DNA of 60,000 nucleotides from Takakia lepidozioides (lineage: Eukaryota > Streptophyta > Takakiopsida > Takakiales > Takakiaceae). Every line of letters begins with the position of its first letter. The stretch's first letter is position 1. The notes beneath the pieces are model-generated. The model saw only the letters and a program-made list of their open reading frames with translations, ran no database searches and was not told where the DNA came from. Shown here piece by piece: positions 10,734 through 27,600 of this stretch. The position numbers were made by a program, and so were the translations under genes. Location of the stretch: the NCBI GenBank assembly GCA_030704615.1, contig CM060733.1, positions 12,092,001-12,152,000 on the forward strand, read 5' to 3'.

Positions 10734-12559
10734 CCTGCAAAAATCTGCAACCACAACAATTTTGACACTCGCAAAAGCAACGCGGTTCACGACAACGCTG
10801 GCTCAACAAAACTCCATGCCCTTGGAACACAATACTTCCCTCTCCTTCTCAGCTATGAGATTACTGTAAAGTGTAGCGCAAGAGAAAGGCGCTCCACCTG
10901 ACAGCGAGGTCCTAAAAAACAGAACTCTACCACGCCTTGCTCAATCTGCGCAAGAGTTGTAGCCGCACTCTCCAAGTCGAGTGAAGAAGAATCAGCTACT
11001 CAATTCCGCTTAGCACAAGCGAACAACCTCTGAGTGTCCTACCAATGCTACTAATCGGACCAAGCCAACACAAGCCAGCCGGCGAAAAAACCATGACACA
11101 ACAAACAAAAAATCCACCGCTCCTTAACAGACCGCACGAAACTCCACCATCAATCCTACTTGCAAGCCACTGCAATTATGAAACCATCGCACAGCAGCGA
11201 ACACACGACGGAAGAAGAGAGAAGACGATCGGAACATACCTGCATCAATACGCAGATCCCGTGTTTTCCCGGGCTGATGTATGTTTGCGCAGACGCACAG
11301 CAAGGCAGGGCAGGGCAGGGCGAGGCAAAATCAGGCGATTCTTACGAGGGCGGCTCAGAGGCGGCCGTGCATCGCGTTCCTCGGACTTGTCTATGGTTGC
11401 TGCCTCGGGTGAGTTTGACCCTGGTGGGTTAGGTGCGACGCGGGCAACTCAAGTCCTGCTGCTCGCGTTCCACTGGTTTGCTTTCGCTCATTTCTCTTGG
11501 CTACATTTTGCAAACTGTGCGGAAAGTTGTCGACTCGGTTTGGAAAGATGTAAAGGTGGTCGTAAAGACTGCCAAACTTATTACTCTACCTACCGACCAC
11601 TGCCCAGTCAATAACTGCATTGTGCTGTCTTGTAAGTTCCGCGGCAGGCTGGACAAGATATAGAAAGGATGTGGAGAGTATATTCTCTGGATATTTATAG
11701 AATATTCTAGACAATATTCTAGAATATGGGTGAAAGGCCGCCCACGCCTTGACTGAATGTGTGAAAGAGGTCCACCATTGTGATTTGTCAACAGTCAGTG
11801 CAAGCATATGCGCGTGGAGTAGTCAAAGGGCAGCGCCCCTTCTTTTGGTGGCCCGTTTTAGTCTTTTGGCAAGTACCCTTCTCTTTGTATGTCTAACTCC
11901 TCTTCCCTTTTCCCTGCTTTGTTAAAGGGCTTCAATCCCCTTTTATTGAAAAGAAAACAAATCTGAGAGAAAAAAAAAGACAGGCTGGTGATGTTGATTG
12001 TACAAGCTCTAATCAGATGAGTTTTGCTGAATGTACTGAAAAAAATGCTGGAAGATTGTGCTGATGTATTAGTGAATGAGGGCTCTTATATCAGAAGGTC
12101 CTTTCTTCAGCAGATTTTGGGGGTGTGATCAAGCTCCAACTTCTCAATGGTGTAGTACAATTGGAAAGATCAAGTGATAAGAGCTCAAATAACGCGGTTC
12201 AGATTGCTCAGACTGAACTTATTCCCTGTGACCATTAAGCTACAGAGAGGGAAACACAGTGGCATGGAGTCACGTAGTCTCCTACCTGGAGACGAAGAGT
12301 GTAGTAGATCTTTGTATTACAGGGTCTTGTGGGGTAAGTGCTCTTCCCCTTGTCACTTGCTATCTCGATTACTCATTCCACACCATGTCCGACATTTGTG
12401 GTGGATTTTGCACAAAGTTGAGTTTGTATGTACACACATATCGCATTCTCCTCTCTCATGTGGATGAAGACCTATGTCAGTTTCGACATCCAACATCCTT
12501 CATGTATCTTTAGATTTCTCTTCAGACAAACGCTCCGAATACGCAGGGAAAGAGGAGGC
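10734..12559. other. Upstream region of phosphoglycerate mutase and spacer to HSA32
   Basis: No gene recognised. The part next to 10733 should hold the phosphoglycerate mutase promoter. There is a short ggcag tandem near 11300-11320. An open plus-strand frame at 11045-11614 has no recognisable domain and low-complexity Arg-rich content; I treat it as chance. The part near 12560 is the HSA32 3' flank. Confidence 0.45.
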
Positions 12560-15021
12560 CTAGGTGAGATTAAAGCGACCCTTCACAAACCCAGTGCCTG
12601 GTGACAGGCCTAACCGCAAGCACTCCAGCTGCACTATCTGGGAATGGTCAACGAACAAGTTCACCTGCCAGGCATTCCAACACCAAAGGTCAGACAAAAT
12701 TCTGAAGTTGTGGCCTTAGGGAACAATGAGGTTCGTCTGTTTGGATAGTTACTCAAAGACACTTGTCACAACATTATACACCCACAAATTTAGTGCAAGT
12801 CTTTACCATAAATGAGGTAGGTTCAGCTACTAGACTTGATTATAACATTGCAAGCACACAAGACCAGTCATTAGAAAAGATCAAACACTTACCTTGGAGC
12901 CATAGTTTTTTACGAACCATTCAAACACTCTCAAATCTGCAGCCTCAAACATAGTTTTCTCCAACCCCAGGCACTCGATGATTTGGGACACCACATCAGT
13001 ACGCCAATTCAACACATTGTCAGTGATCCCTTCAGCCTCAATCATTATCATGTCAGCACCTGCTTGTAGGCAGCGTTCAGCGTGACGGATCAACCAGTTG
13101 GCATCCTGTGTCCCTACAACCATTCCATACACCTAGTCTTTAGTCCCTCTTTCTCTGAGGTAAAAGCGACCAGCTCAAACCAGAACCAATCCTTAATGCA
13201 ATGATCTTGGTTCGACATCATACCTCAAAAAGATTTACTTTGAAGTCACAATCTAATATCAATTAGATGGTTAACAAATGCACCTTCCCTGGGAAGCTTA
13301 ACTCCAGAAGTAGCAACTGGCGCCCCAAATTCGACGCCGAGCTCAGGCCTGGCCTTGAGGCCTGCATTCTTGACAGTGCGAATGAGACTCAGGAGGTCCT
13401 CTTCAGGAAGTTTGAGGAAGCCAGTGTTGAGCTCTATTGTGTCAAAACCAAGATCCTTGCACTCCTGTGGATAGGGTGATCAAATCCAACAAAACTTGAG
13501 ACAAAGAAAAGATGGGTCATAGTTTGTTCATGCAAAGTGGACATATTTGTTGATCACAGATTCACTGTGACTGTGCGAAACATCCACCTAGCAAGGAAGA
13601 CAATGTAGTGAGAAAGTGTTCTAATTACTTGGTGCACTGTAGATTACACTGATTCATGATTGCTCCTTCGAGCTGAGTTTTCAATCTCTTGTTGTGAGGT
13701 TCTCGGCTAAAGCGTACTGGTGTTTGTGGTTTGTGGGTTGAGAGAAAAAGAACTGAAAAATCTCCACTCAAATTTCTCTTTCACATCATATGTCATGAAA
13801 TTGAGGAATTGCCGAGGATGGAAACAGTCTACATACAAGTTTACAGCATGTGTACTGTCTCACTACAGTCAACACCAGAGCATTGATCATCTCTTCTGCC
13901 AAACATAAAATCACCAAGTTTGGCTCCCCACTGTTACATAGCAAGTGACACATTTAAGCGGAAAAAGAAAGCCTGGAGAAGATACTTCAGAAAAGTAGGA
14001 GTATACTTGGACATACTGTTTGAAGACCCCAGGACCTTTGTTGAGAACATAGTCCCCCCACCCGCCAGTGCTGACATACACTCCATGGTCATGTGCCATG
14101 CTCGTCAGTCGCTTCACCATGTCTCCAGGCATTAAGCTGGATGAACCTCTGGTAAACTTGAGGCCATCAACGTAGCACCCCATGCTCTCCAACACATCCT
14201 GTTTAACCATCCCACAGCACCTCAAGACCACCTAGACAAATGAGATTCTTCGAGGCTCCCCCCCTTTCACCTCCACTCTCTCCCATGAAGTGTCCCCCCA
14301 ATTGATCTCTTGTTGATTTGTCTCTTATCATCCTGACTCACAGCAGATTCAAGATGGAGACCCATCTCAAGGGCTTAAGTCCCTCGCTCTGATTTTCTCC
14401 CACCTAATTCAACGTAGGCGGATGACCAAGTTTCCAATCAAATAACCTTAAATCAGCCTGCTGGTCAACCTTCCGGCCAGAAATTACTGAGGATACACAT
14501 AAATCCACTACGAAACACACCTGCGGAGAGCCTAGGTGTGTTGCATGACTAGCGTAACCTGATTATATCGAATGCGTGCAATGAATCTCTACAATTGCGA
14601 ACGTTTGCGAATAAGCAGAATCCTAAGACTTGATACCATAGGAGGAGGATGGGTGAGCGAAAGGATCAAGTGAATGTTGTGTTACAAAGGTCTATGAGTT
14701 GATCTACATCGACGGGACCTCACTGCTCTGTCATGAAACTTCCGTGAAGTGCGTTATCAAATTCGAATCGAAACCACAATCTCCCCCAACTTCCATGCTC
14801 ATGAGAATCTAATCAGTTTCAATTTCCCATTAATCACCGAATGTCCGCACCTGCACGTAATCGGGTCCCATCACAGTATAGTACGGTCCTCGAATCTCTG
14901 TCATTCCGTGCAGACGCGGTTTCTCGGGCCTCTCGTTGGAGGATGTAAAATCGTAACCGCTGCGGGTAGCCATACCTCTTCTGCCTTCAAGCCGGCTCCC
15001 GGGAATCCATCTGCTCTGCAT
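12560..15021 (-). CDS. HSA32: Heat-stress-associated protein HSA32 (ComA-like fold)
   Basis: HSA32 is a land-plant protein needed for long-term acquired thermotolerance; it is related to archaeal phosphosulfolactate synthase (ComA, TIM barrel). Five exons join to 289 codons plus TAG: 15021-14851, 14198-14007, 13464-13284, 13113-12893 and 12664-12560. Family blocks in order are RPEKPRLHGMTEIRGPYYTV, YVDGLKFTRGSSSLMP, HDHGVYVSTGGW, ECKDLGFDTIELNTGFLKLP, NAGLKARPELGVEFG, AERCLQAGADMIMIEAEGI, LGLEKTMFEAADLRVFEWFV and VNLFVDHSQIVQLECLR. The length matches the usual roughly 285-290 residues. The start is the first ATG of the open frame. The exon 3/4 border is the least certain, chosen because it keeps the frame and gives a continuous family-like sequence. 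A perfect heat-shock element lies 568 bp upstream. No lesion was seen, although substitutions such as CLRLGLSPG near the C-terminus look divergent. Confidence 0.93.
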
Positions 15022-15588
15022 ATTAAGACGTTGAGATCTTGCAGGCAATGCTAATCAAAGCCCGCCTCCCCTCTTCTCTCTGCCCCCTTTCTTTTCGGTA
15101 AACTTTACGCCTTTCCGCCTCTCCACCGGCACCATGCGAGCCAAAAACCTACAGACTTGTGTAGATCGATAGACTACTGCATCAAAACAATTCGCTATTG
15201 TTCATTCTCACGTTCTGTCAGTTTTCCGGAGAGATACAATCCTTGCCTCAAATCAAACCGAATCGAATCGTCTCTCTCGTCTGATCACGAGAAAACTACA
15301 CACAAATCTCCCGCAGATGCCACAAAAATCCCTCTGTCTCTCCCTCTCCGATCTACCGACTCCCTCTCTCTGTCTCTCTCTCAGGATTGCAAACTTTCCT
15401 CGTCATCAATCTCTCGAGTGTTTGGGGGCCACGTGATAATGAGACACTTGGTTACTGTCAGCCTGACGGAGGGTCGTAAGTATGATGAAGTGGACGAGAT
15501 GCGGTGCAGAGATCGAACCCCTTCAGGCCCAGGTTCCAGGGGCAATTAGTCACCCCAAACTTTAAAGTTAATCCATTTGTCTTAACTA

Positions 15589-15601
15589 GAAAATTCCAGA
15601 A
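15589..15601. promoter_or_regulatory. Perfect three-unit heat-shock element
   Basis: The sequence gaaaattccagaa reads GAA-nn-TTC-nn-GAA, the canonical binding site of a heat-shock factor trimer. It lies 568 bp upstream of the HSA32 start codon and about 1.45 kb upstream of the carboxypeptidase start. HSA32 is a known heat-induced gene, so the association is biologically sensible. A 9-base specified match can occur by chance in a region this size, so function is inferred. Confidence 0.55.
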
Positions 15602-16922
15602 GTGACCCCGCCCTTCTCTCAGCATGGCTACCCTACAGACCCTATGAGACTAGGCTTGATGAATGCAGGGAGGAACGTCTGGAAGAAGGGACACGGATGA
15701 AGGTTATGGATTGTGAAGAAAGAGGTGGCTGTCTTGTTCGGACTACGTTTCCATAAACTTCTGAGAGAGAGTCTGTGTTGGTGTGCAGTTTGCCCATCCA
15801 CATTCCGCAAATGACAGAAGAAAAATGTTGCAGAAGCCCAGAGATGAGCTTGTGAGCATGTTGAAATTGGCTCTGAGAATATTAGACAGATTTGACAGCT
15901 GCACTTTTGGACAATAAGAGGATTTCATTTGGCGTCACATTAGTTTTAGATGGTTTGCTGTCACTCTCAATGGCTGTGCAGATTTAAGTCCAGAGCGTAC
16001 AGTTATACTAACTTATATCGAGCTTATATCTCAACATCATCAGCTGCACATGACAGTTTGTGCAAACTCAGATGAGGATGACCGAAAGACTAGGCCTGCA
16101 TGATTGCATCGGCCTGTAGTTGTGATATTGAGGTGGAGCCTATACACAAGCTGGAGGATCGACATGAATCCACGCAATAACTATTTCAATACTAAATCTT
16201 TTCAAGTTCATAACCTGCACCTTTATAATTGTTCACATCTCTGAAGCATGTAAATCTTATTGCGGGATAGACTAGGATACATATTTTGGATCTCATGGGT
16301 AGGGTGACCCACAATGTAAATGGAAACAGTGTCCTCACATCTCAACCATGAGCATTTCGCTTCACCGAAGATTCATACTATATGACATGCAGCAGAGTGA
16401 GACCAAGTCAGTGTGCAGGAAAGTTCATCAGAGAGACACGGTTGTGCCACGGTTGTAAATGAGTAAAATTAATGTATCCTCTCATGATAGCAGTGGGTGT
16501 CAGGTTATACATAGATCTCCAGGATCCTTTTTAGGCGGGTGAAAGCGCTGTTTGCGACCCATATATGAAGAGCTGTTGCATTGAACATTTATTTCCTTCA
16601 TTGAAGTGATGTTTAAGCTGCTTGCAAGAGAACTCTCACTTTCCCCACAAGGTTCCATGGGAAGAGTGTGTATAGAGTACAGGTCTATTTGTAGCCAGAA
16701 TATTCCTACACATTTAAGTTCCTATCAATTGGCTATTCTCGGGCACTATTTTCTCGGGCAGCAAAAAACCATCCTGATCTTATGGAGTCCCTCCCAACCG
16801 TCGGATTGACTAAATATCTGCTGAGCCGACCCTCTCCCGCTCCTCTATCTAGCCGAGGCTACGGCAAACAATCTGACGAGTACATTCTATAGCCGAGGCA
16901 GCAACAGATGCATTCCCATCCG

Positions 16923-16929
16923 TATATAA
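16923..16929 (+). promoter_or_regulatory. TATA box of the carboxypeptidase gene
   Basis: TATATAA lies 119 bp upstream of the ATG at 17048. With a start site about 30 bp downstream, the 5' UTR would be roughly 90 nt. Confidence 0.55.
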
Positions 16930-17047
16930 TGGTGCAGCCTGCTCTTGTCCTTTTAGTGTCTCATTTGTCCATTTGTCTGTGCGGGTAAGCTGGACGGTGA
17001 GCTCTACGTAGATCAGTGTCATCATAAGAGATCGAGGGGTCACCAAC

Positions 17048-20580
<3,533 letters not shown>

Positions 20581-21692
20581 ACTTTTAGCTCGAGATTATG
20601 CATGCACTTCTGGAGCTAACGACAGAAGTATGCATATATTCGTGAACAGATTTTCAAACTCCACATGCATTTGAACAAACTTTTCAACACTTGATCATAC
20701 AGCTTCAAAAAGATTTCTTTCTGTCTGACTCCCACATGTATGATTAAGTCCCTAGTGTTTTCTATCCACATTTTACCACTTTGTAAGTACTCTGATTGAT
20801 CCCAATGATGCGCAAGTTAACATTATCTGCATTTCCAGAAATTTCATGTGACCAGTGCAACACAAAAGAAAGCTGCAATGTGGGTGGCCATCGAGCAAAT
20901 AATGGGCTGGTTACATACTAGATGCCCCCGAATTTCAAGCATCATTCCAGGCTGGATTGGGATAGTGTGACCCGCAACTAAGCTGTAGCTGTACAGGCCC
21001 GTCACTGGCACTGTGACTTCTCGGTCTCTTAATCATTGCTTCCTGGGATGGATGCACAAGAGTGTCACCCCCCCACATATAAATCCAACGTCTTCTAGCT
21101 ATGTCATTTGGAAAAAAGTGATTTGATGCTACTGGCTGCAGATGGAAGCCAGACACTGGTCGGAATTCCAGATTTCAAGCTGCAAGCAGAGGGGGACAGG
21201 GGATACATCTCTGTGACTGTTCTTGGCATCATCTCATCTGAACTCCGGTAGGGAAGATATTGGGTAAACCTCTCCTCCCACTGGAAAGAACCCAACTTGG
21301 TACCTTTGCACTGAAAACCTTTACAGGTTCTTTTGGGTATTTCCACAGCAACAGGCACTCAACTTGGCAGCTCCTCCCAGCTTGAGGTGCTTAAATTCGA
21401 CTTCCAGTCACAGATTGCCCAAAGCAGTAGTTGGCACAGCCCTTTCCAAGTTGAAAGAGGGGACACAACCCTTTAGATGAGATTGCCTCCATCAAACCAG
21501 GGCACCAAGATGCTTTGCAATGTCTCATCTCCCATCCAGTGTCCTGATGTCAGATCTGTGAAGCTGCCCCACAAGCACCAACACAGCCTAGCAAGAGTTA
21601 AGTTCTGAGATTGACACATTGCCCAGCAACTTGACCAATCCTTCTAAAGAGCAAGCACCACTACTGCAGAGAGAATGACAGAGATACACCTC
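20581..21692. other. Convergent 3' flanks of carboxypeptidase and ATG16
   Basis: The carboxypeptidase (+) and ATG16 (-) run toward each other, so both 3' UTRs should lie here. I see no gene, and no long open frame with a recognisable domain. Confidence 0.5.
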
Positions 21693-24600
21693 TTATTCCC
21701 AGATGCAAATACACCCATTCTTATCTGCTGTCGCCAACGGCCTCCCAATGTTACTCCATGCACACGCCAGTACTGAACTAGTGTGGCCTTTCAAATTACT
21801 TTCCGTCTCATTGGACCGCCGGCTCCAAACCAGTACAGAACCATCAGCAGAACCTGCTGCCACACAATTCTCATCTGCGCTCAGGCACGACCGACTCCAG
21901 TTTGTTGCTACCCGAAAACCAGGCGCCCTAAACGATGCCCGGACCTCAAGCGTTCGAACATCAAACAAATTGTGCACGTTGTCTCGTCCACTTGTCAATA
22001 TTGTGTGCCCACTTCTGGAGAATGACACAGAGGTGATGCCTTGGGCATGCGCAGCCACTTCACTGGCCAGCTTGCCTGAACGAAGATCCCACAGTCGTAA
22101 GTTCCCATCCATGTGGCCCGAGCAGATGATCTCTCCATCTGATGTGAGAGCCACAGAGTTGCAGTTACTGTAGCACACAATGGTGTTCACACCGTAGCCA
22201 CTCACTAGATCCCATACCTTTATTGTGCGATCGTATGCTGCACTTACAGCCCTTCGATTCACTGCTTTGCTGAAATCAACAGAACAAACTTTCTCGGTAT
22301 GACCTGTCAGCACCCAGTACATATGTTACACACTGTCTGTCTTCTCTGCTAATTCAAACAAGGTGTGGGTTCCTGTGTGCATCTCAGACATCAAAACAGA
22401 GATATCCCTTGAAAGTGAGTCACTCTTGCAATATATTGTACTGATATTATGTCAGCAGGACAACAACTCTAACAAGCGTAATGTTGTTGGTGTTCTTACC
22501 AGAGAGGTTACGTAACCATCAAGTTCCAGGAGGTAAAACTTATAACAGACTATGCCTTTAAGGGAATGTTACAGCCAACATCCTCTGGGCAGTTAAGACA
22601 ATTTGAGTAATAGGGGAAAAGAGGTTGTTTGAACGGATGGCATGCCACACTGCTACTGTTTCCCCTAACTCCACAAAGATTTGACAAGTAGCTGTGGCCA
22701 GAAAGTGGGGAGAGGATATAACTTGGCAGAGACCTGTTAAAGTATGTCGAATACGACCCGACTGAACCTCCCACAGATAAAGCTTGTGGTCGCTGCAGGC
22801 AGCGAGCACTATGTTATTGTCTGGAGATAAAGACAAGTCCAAAACGGAACCCAAACACCCTCGAAGAGTGGAGAGTGGAGAGGCCCCTGTGGTGTCCCAC
22901 AATCGAACCAGTCGATCATTACCCCCACTGAGCAGCGTGCCACTTGAGTGTTCAAATTGTAGGACAGAGCAGCTGCCATCATGGGCCCTGATGGTGTGCC
23001 TCACTGATGTGGGCATCCCTGAATCAACATAGTCTTCAGCACCAGCTTCACTGTGCCGCACAATCCCTGCAACCGAAAGTAACGACTTCAGATACTGCCT
23101 ACTGTACATGCAGTTGTAACGGCTTAGAATGTGGTCTACGGAGAAGCTCAATTCTCCCTCCATTCTGAAGTTGGCCAGGGTCAAGACAGGAACCTGTGTT
23201 ACACTCTCCAGCATATGTGCCAAGGGATCCACAGTCGCACCCTTTGAGCAGATCATGAGGTGTTGCCCAGAATGAGCCTCGAATTGGGGCATAACCTCAA
23301 CACCATGTACTGCTTATCAAATCCTAAAACCCGGGGGTTTACTGCAGTGGTTGGGCTCATGCCCAGATCATTCCTATTTTCCTCTTTCATGTCAATGGAA
23401 GGATTCTAAAGCTGTTTACTTGTGGTGGTTGCCAATTCTAACAATGAAATTCATCTCGTCTGTACCAAGCTGACACAGCCCTCCCTCCACTACCCACCAA
23501 CCAGACAGCATCCTCCATAACCGGACCAAGCCATAAGAGGGAGGACGATTAGCTACCGCATGGACCATCACTGCTTTTGGACAGAGGTAAGTACCAATCA
23601 ATCCAGGAGCCCTTGCCCTTTGATACAAATTAGTTAAGGAATGCATCTGCAAAAATGAATTTTATTCTAAGGTTTTAATGCAGGATATTTAATAACGAAA
23701 CAATCCTTCCCGAGTTTTTGACAGTTCCTTGTTGATGTTTCACCCCAGAACCCTGCAAACATGCTAACGCCTCAACTTAAGGTTGGTTCAATGCCACTGC
23801 AGGTCATTAATGAACTAGAGTTAGAACTGCAGAACTGCTGGGATATGAAATAGATAGGCCATTTCCCCTGCCTTCTGGCAGAATGTGAATAATTGGCAAG
23901 TGCTAAAGTGCACCAATGATTATGGTTTTATGAGATATTTCATGCATGGAAACTTGTGAAGACAGCATAAATGTACCGTCAACTTGGCTCCTGGCAAGCT
24001 CCTCCAGCCGGCTGGCTTTGAAGCGCTCCATCATATCCTCGTACATTGCATTTGCCTGGCAGAGAAGAGGGTGCCCAATTAGGCTGCTTGACACCACTGT
24101 GCAAGTATGTCCCCATGTCTGGATCAAACATAAACAGTCTCTGATCATCTCTATGAAATTCTTCCAGACATAGTCCCCTGAGATACTTGTCAAAGTGGTT
24201 AAGGGCTGACTTTTCATTCGACAGGTTGCAATGACTTCATGCCACAAAGCTCACTGTTGGTTCCAAAACTGCTAATGTAGGCCTCTGGTCAACACACACT
24301 GGAACATGGACTAGGGTACTGAGAAACGGGCAGGAGTTCGGACAGAGAGAGGGGAGGGTAGGCAAGAAGGCTCAAGCACATTTGTACGGAGCAAAGCCCC
24401 CTCTCTTCATGTTTCTCTTATCCCATGCCTGCCCTTTCATGTGACAATAGAGAGACAGCAGACAGCCCATTCAAGTACAGAGAGAGACACCCCTGCAAGG
24501 TAATGCTATGGCACTAATAGTCTGGCCCCCACCCTCCTCTCAGAAAATAAACACATGCAAAAGCGACTGAGTCACTTCCATGAAAATGTTTGTAGATCAC

Positions 24601-27600
24601 CACCTCATTGAGATGTTCAGCATCTTGCATTTTTTGCTTCATCCAACGGTCAATAAGCATCTGATTCTCATCCTGGGCTTTCATCAGCTTGGCTTCCAAC
24701 TCCGTGACTTGCAATCGCACTGCCCCAACCTCATGGACAGCTGCCTCCAGGGCCCTCTCCTTGGCCTGTACCTGATCTTCTAAATGCTTCATTCTTTCCC
24801 TGCCATTCCAAGTACCCTCAGACTGTAAGCTTTTTGACCAATTGTCTCTCTTCCAGCTGCCGCAAGAAATATTAGTGCAGTTAAAAATCAAGGAAACCTT
24901 ACACAGTCTTGGCTGTCAAGACACCCATTTGGCAACCCTACTGCAAAGCTTGACCTGGGCCAAAGTGACCACTGATGTTATAAAAGCACTGGATGTGGCA
25001 CGATCAATCCCCGTAGCTCCTAAAGTAGGTACTCCCTTCTCTCCTTTGCACAAGCAGGCAACTTGCCCTCATACCTGGAATCCTGGAGCTCGACTTGAAG
25101 TTGGGTGATAATAGCATCTTTCTCAGCAAGCTGCGTTCGGAGTGCTTGAGTGCCTGTGACTTCATGCACCAATTGCTCTGATACTTGGGCTTGCTTTTGG
25201 TAGCTGTGAGTCAGTTCAACTTGCAAGGCCTCCACCTTCCCTTGCAACTCTGCTCCCTGCCAGCCGACTCCCCAGACTTACTGGTCAGCTCTCACACATG
25301 CATGGACATGCTCTCTCTGTTTCTTTCCTTTAAATGTCCAAAGTGGCTCGCGACCTACCTGCCTGAGGTGCTTCGATTTTAGGCGACACTTGATGGATTC
25401 TGAAGTAGTATTTGACGTGTTCTACCCTGTCACATGGGCCCTTGCCGGCCTTTGTGGACGTTATAAAGTTTCTTTCTCTTTCCCTTTCTCTCTTGAGGGC
25501 ATTGTTCCCCCAGTGTGCCAATGTGTTGATCGACAGAACTGATATTGGTACCTCTGACCACTTCCTGGTTTGGACTGAGATCAAAAGGTGTTTTCCCACC
25601 ACCAAGAGATCTGTGAAACGTTCGATTCGGAAGTGGCGCATAGAAAAATTCCACAATGAGGAGGTCAAGGCTGAGTACGTCCAGGCCTTGCAAGAGGCTC
25701 TCCCTCATTTTGTCCAATCGCTCCAAGAACTTCAGTCACGCTCTGTTAACGCAAGAAATGAAGTCGAAAGAGCAGTGGACTCTTGGGAGAGTTTCGTTTC
25801 CTCCGTGGCTGACAAGATCATTGGGAGGAAACTAATTGTCTGCGGTAGAGCAGTTAATTGGTGGACCAATGAGATTAAACTCAAGATAGCTGAGAGACGA
25901 GCCCTCTATAAAGAATGCTGCAATTTGGAAACCAACAGAGAATTGTGGGCGAGGTACTACCAGCTCCGTAAAGATATCAATCAGCTTGTTAGGTCTCAGA
26001 AGAAATTATACTGGGACAAGTTATACAGTGAAATAAACTCAAACCACCATGGTGGTAATGACAAGAAATTCTGGTTGGCCCTTCAACGTTTGTACAAGCC
26101 GAAAAACGGTCAGCAAGTACAAGCGCTGAAGACTACTAAAGGTGCAGTGGTGACTTCATCGGTTGACATTGTCAAAACCTTTGAAACTCACTACAGTATC
26201 CTTGGCAGAACTTCTAGGTCCAACAGTGAGGGGTCTTCTGCTGAATGGAGGGACACAGTTGGAAAAACTGTTCCTATGATTCAAAACAGCCCTGATGAAC
26301 TGGAGTATATTTCAATGGCTTATAATGCTCCCATTAGTTCTTCTGAGATTGTGGAAGCAATTGAACATTTAAATGGATATAAAGCTGGTGGACCTGATGG
26401 TATTGTCAACGAGCTTATCAAGCACGGTGGCGATCCCATGATAGAGGCCCTAGTTCTCCTCTTTAACCTTATCTGGAAGACTGAAATGATCCCCTTTCGC
26501 TGGCGACAGGGGGTCATTGTCAATCTATACAAGAAGGGTGACAGAGAAGAACCGGGGAACTACCGTGGCATCACGCTCCTCAATGCTGTTGGCAAGACAT
26601 TCTGCAGAGTTATAAGTACTCGTCTCGAGGTTGATCTGGAGTCTAGAGGTTGTTTCCACGAAGGCCAAGCTGGCTTTCGGCGAAACAGGGGCTGTGTGGA
26701 TCATATCTTCACTCTAAGCCAGATTATCCAGGGAAGGAAAAAGAAGGGAAACCCACTTATGTTTTTTTCCTGGATGTCAAAAAGGCTTATGACACAGTGT
26801 GGAGAGATGGCCTATGGTTCCGCCTCTGGTCTTGTGGATCAAGGGAAAGATGTGGAGAGTTGTCCACAACTTGTATGCTCACACCAAAAGCTGTGTCACT
26901 GTTAACGGACAGAAGTCCAACTTCTTTGACATAGACCAAGGTGTAGCTCAAGGATGTACTCTCTCCCCTCTGCTCTTCAATGTTTTCATCAATCAACTCC
27001 TCGAGGATGTGGAAAGTGAGGGATTTGGGTTAAGGGTGGGTGATACCACCATACCAGCCCTTATGTTTGCGGATGACTTCGCAGGCATAGGGGAGACTCC
27101 AACTAATCTCCAGGAGTTGATTGATTGCGCGAAGAGATACTTTGATCTTTGGGGGCTAGAGGCTAATGTCAGCAAATGTGCAGTGGTAGCATTCAACGAC
27201 AGAGGAGAGGGAGGAAGTGATCTTAAGTGGCAGTGGGGTAGCCAAGAGATCCCGGTCCTCCCTTCCTACACTTACCTGGGCGTTGAGTTTTCCTCCAATT
27301 GTAATTGGGATGCACATATCCGGAAAGTTGTTCAAACTGGCAAGGGCAAAGCTCTGGGGCTCACTAAATTTTTCCACTGCAGAGGGGTCAACTCTGAGGT
27401 TAAGAAAACCATGCTTTGTCGCGTTATTAGACCTGCCTTGGAGTACGGATCTGCTATATGGGTTGATAACTCCAACCAGGCTAAGTCTGTAGAATCCATT
27501 CAAGTGGGGGTGCTTAAGGAGTGTATGTCAGCATGCTCCAAAACAGCCAATGTGGCTGTTCGGGGTGAGTTTGGCATTCCGTCCTTAAGCTCCCGACGAG

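Larger units (their letters stand above)
15022..17047. other. Divergent promoter region between HSA32 and carboxypeptidase
   Basis: HSA32 (-) and the carboxypeptidase (+) are transcribed away from each other across about 2 kb. The stretch contains CT-rich microsatellite-like DNA (15330-15390), a heat-shock element at 15589-15601 and a TATA box at 16923. A B-box-like motif (reverse complement of gatcgaacccc, 15511-15521) hints at an old tRNA-derived SINE, but I could not find a matching A box. Confidence 0.5.

Noticed and set aside
11045-11614. Open plus-strand frame of 189 codons as a gene
   Set aside because: No recognisable domain, Arg-rich low-complexity content, and position in the upstream region of the phosphoglycerate mutase gene.
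15511-15521. Functional tRNA gene or SINE from a B-box-like motif
   Set aside because: No A box at the right distance and no cloverleaf could be drawn.
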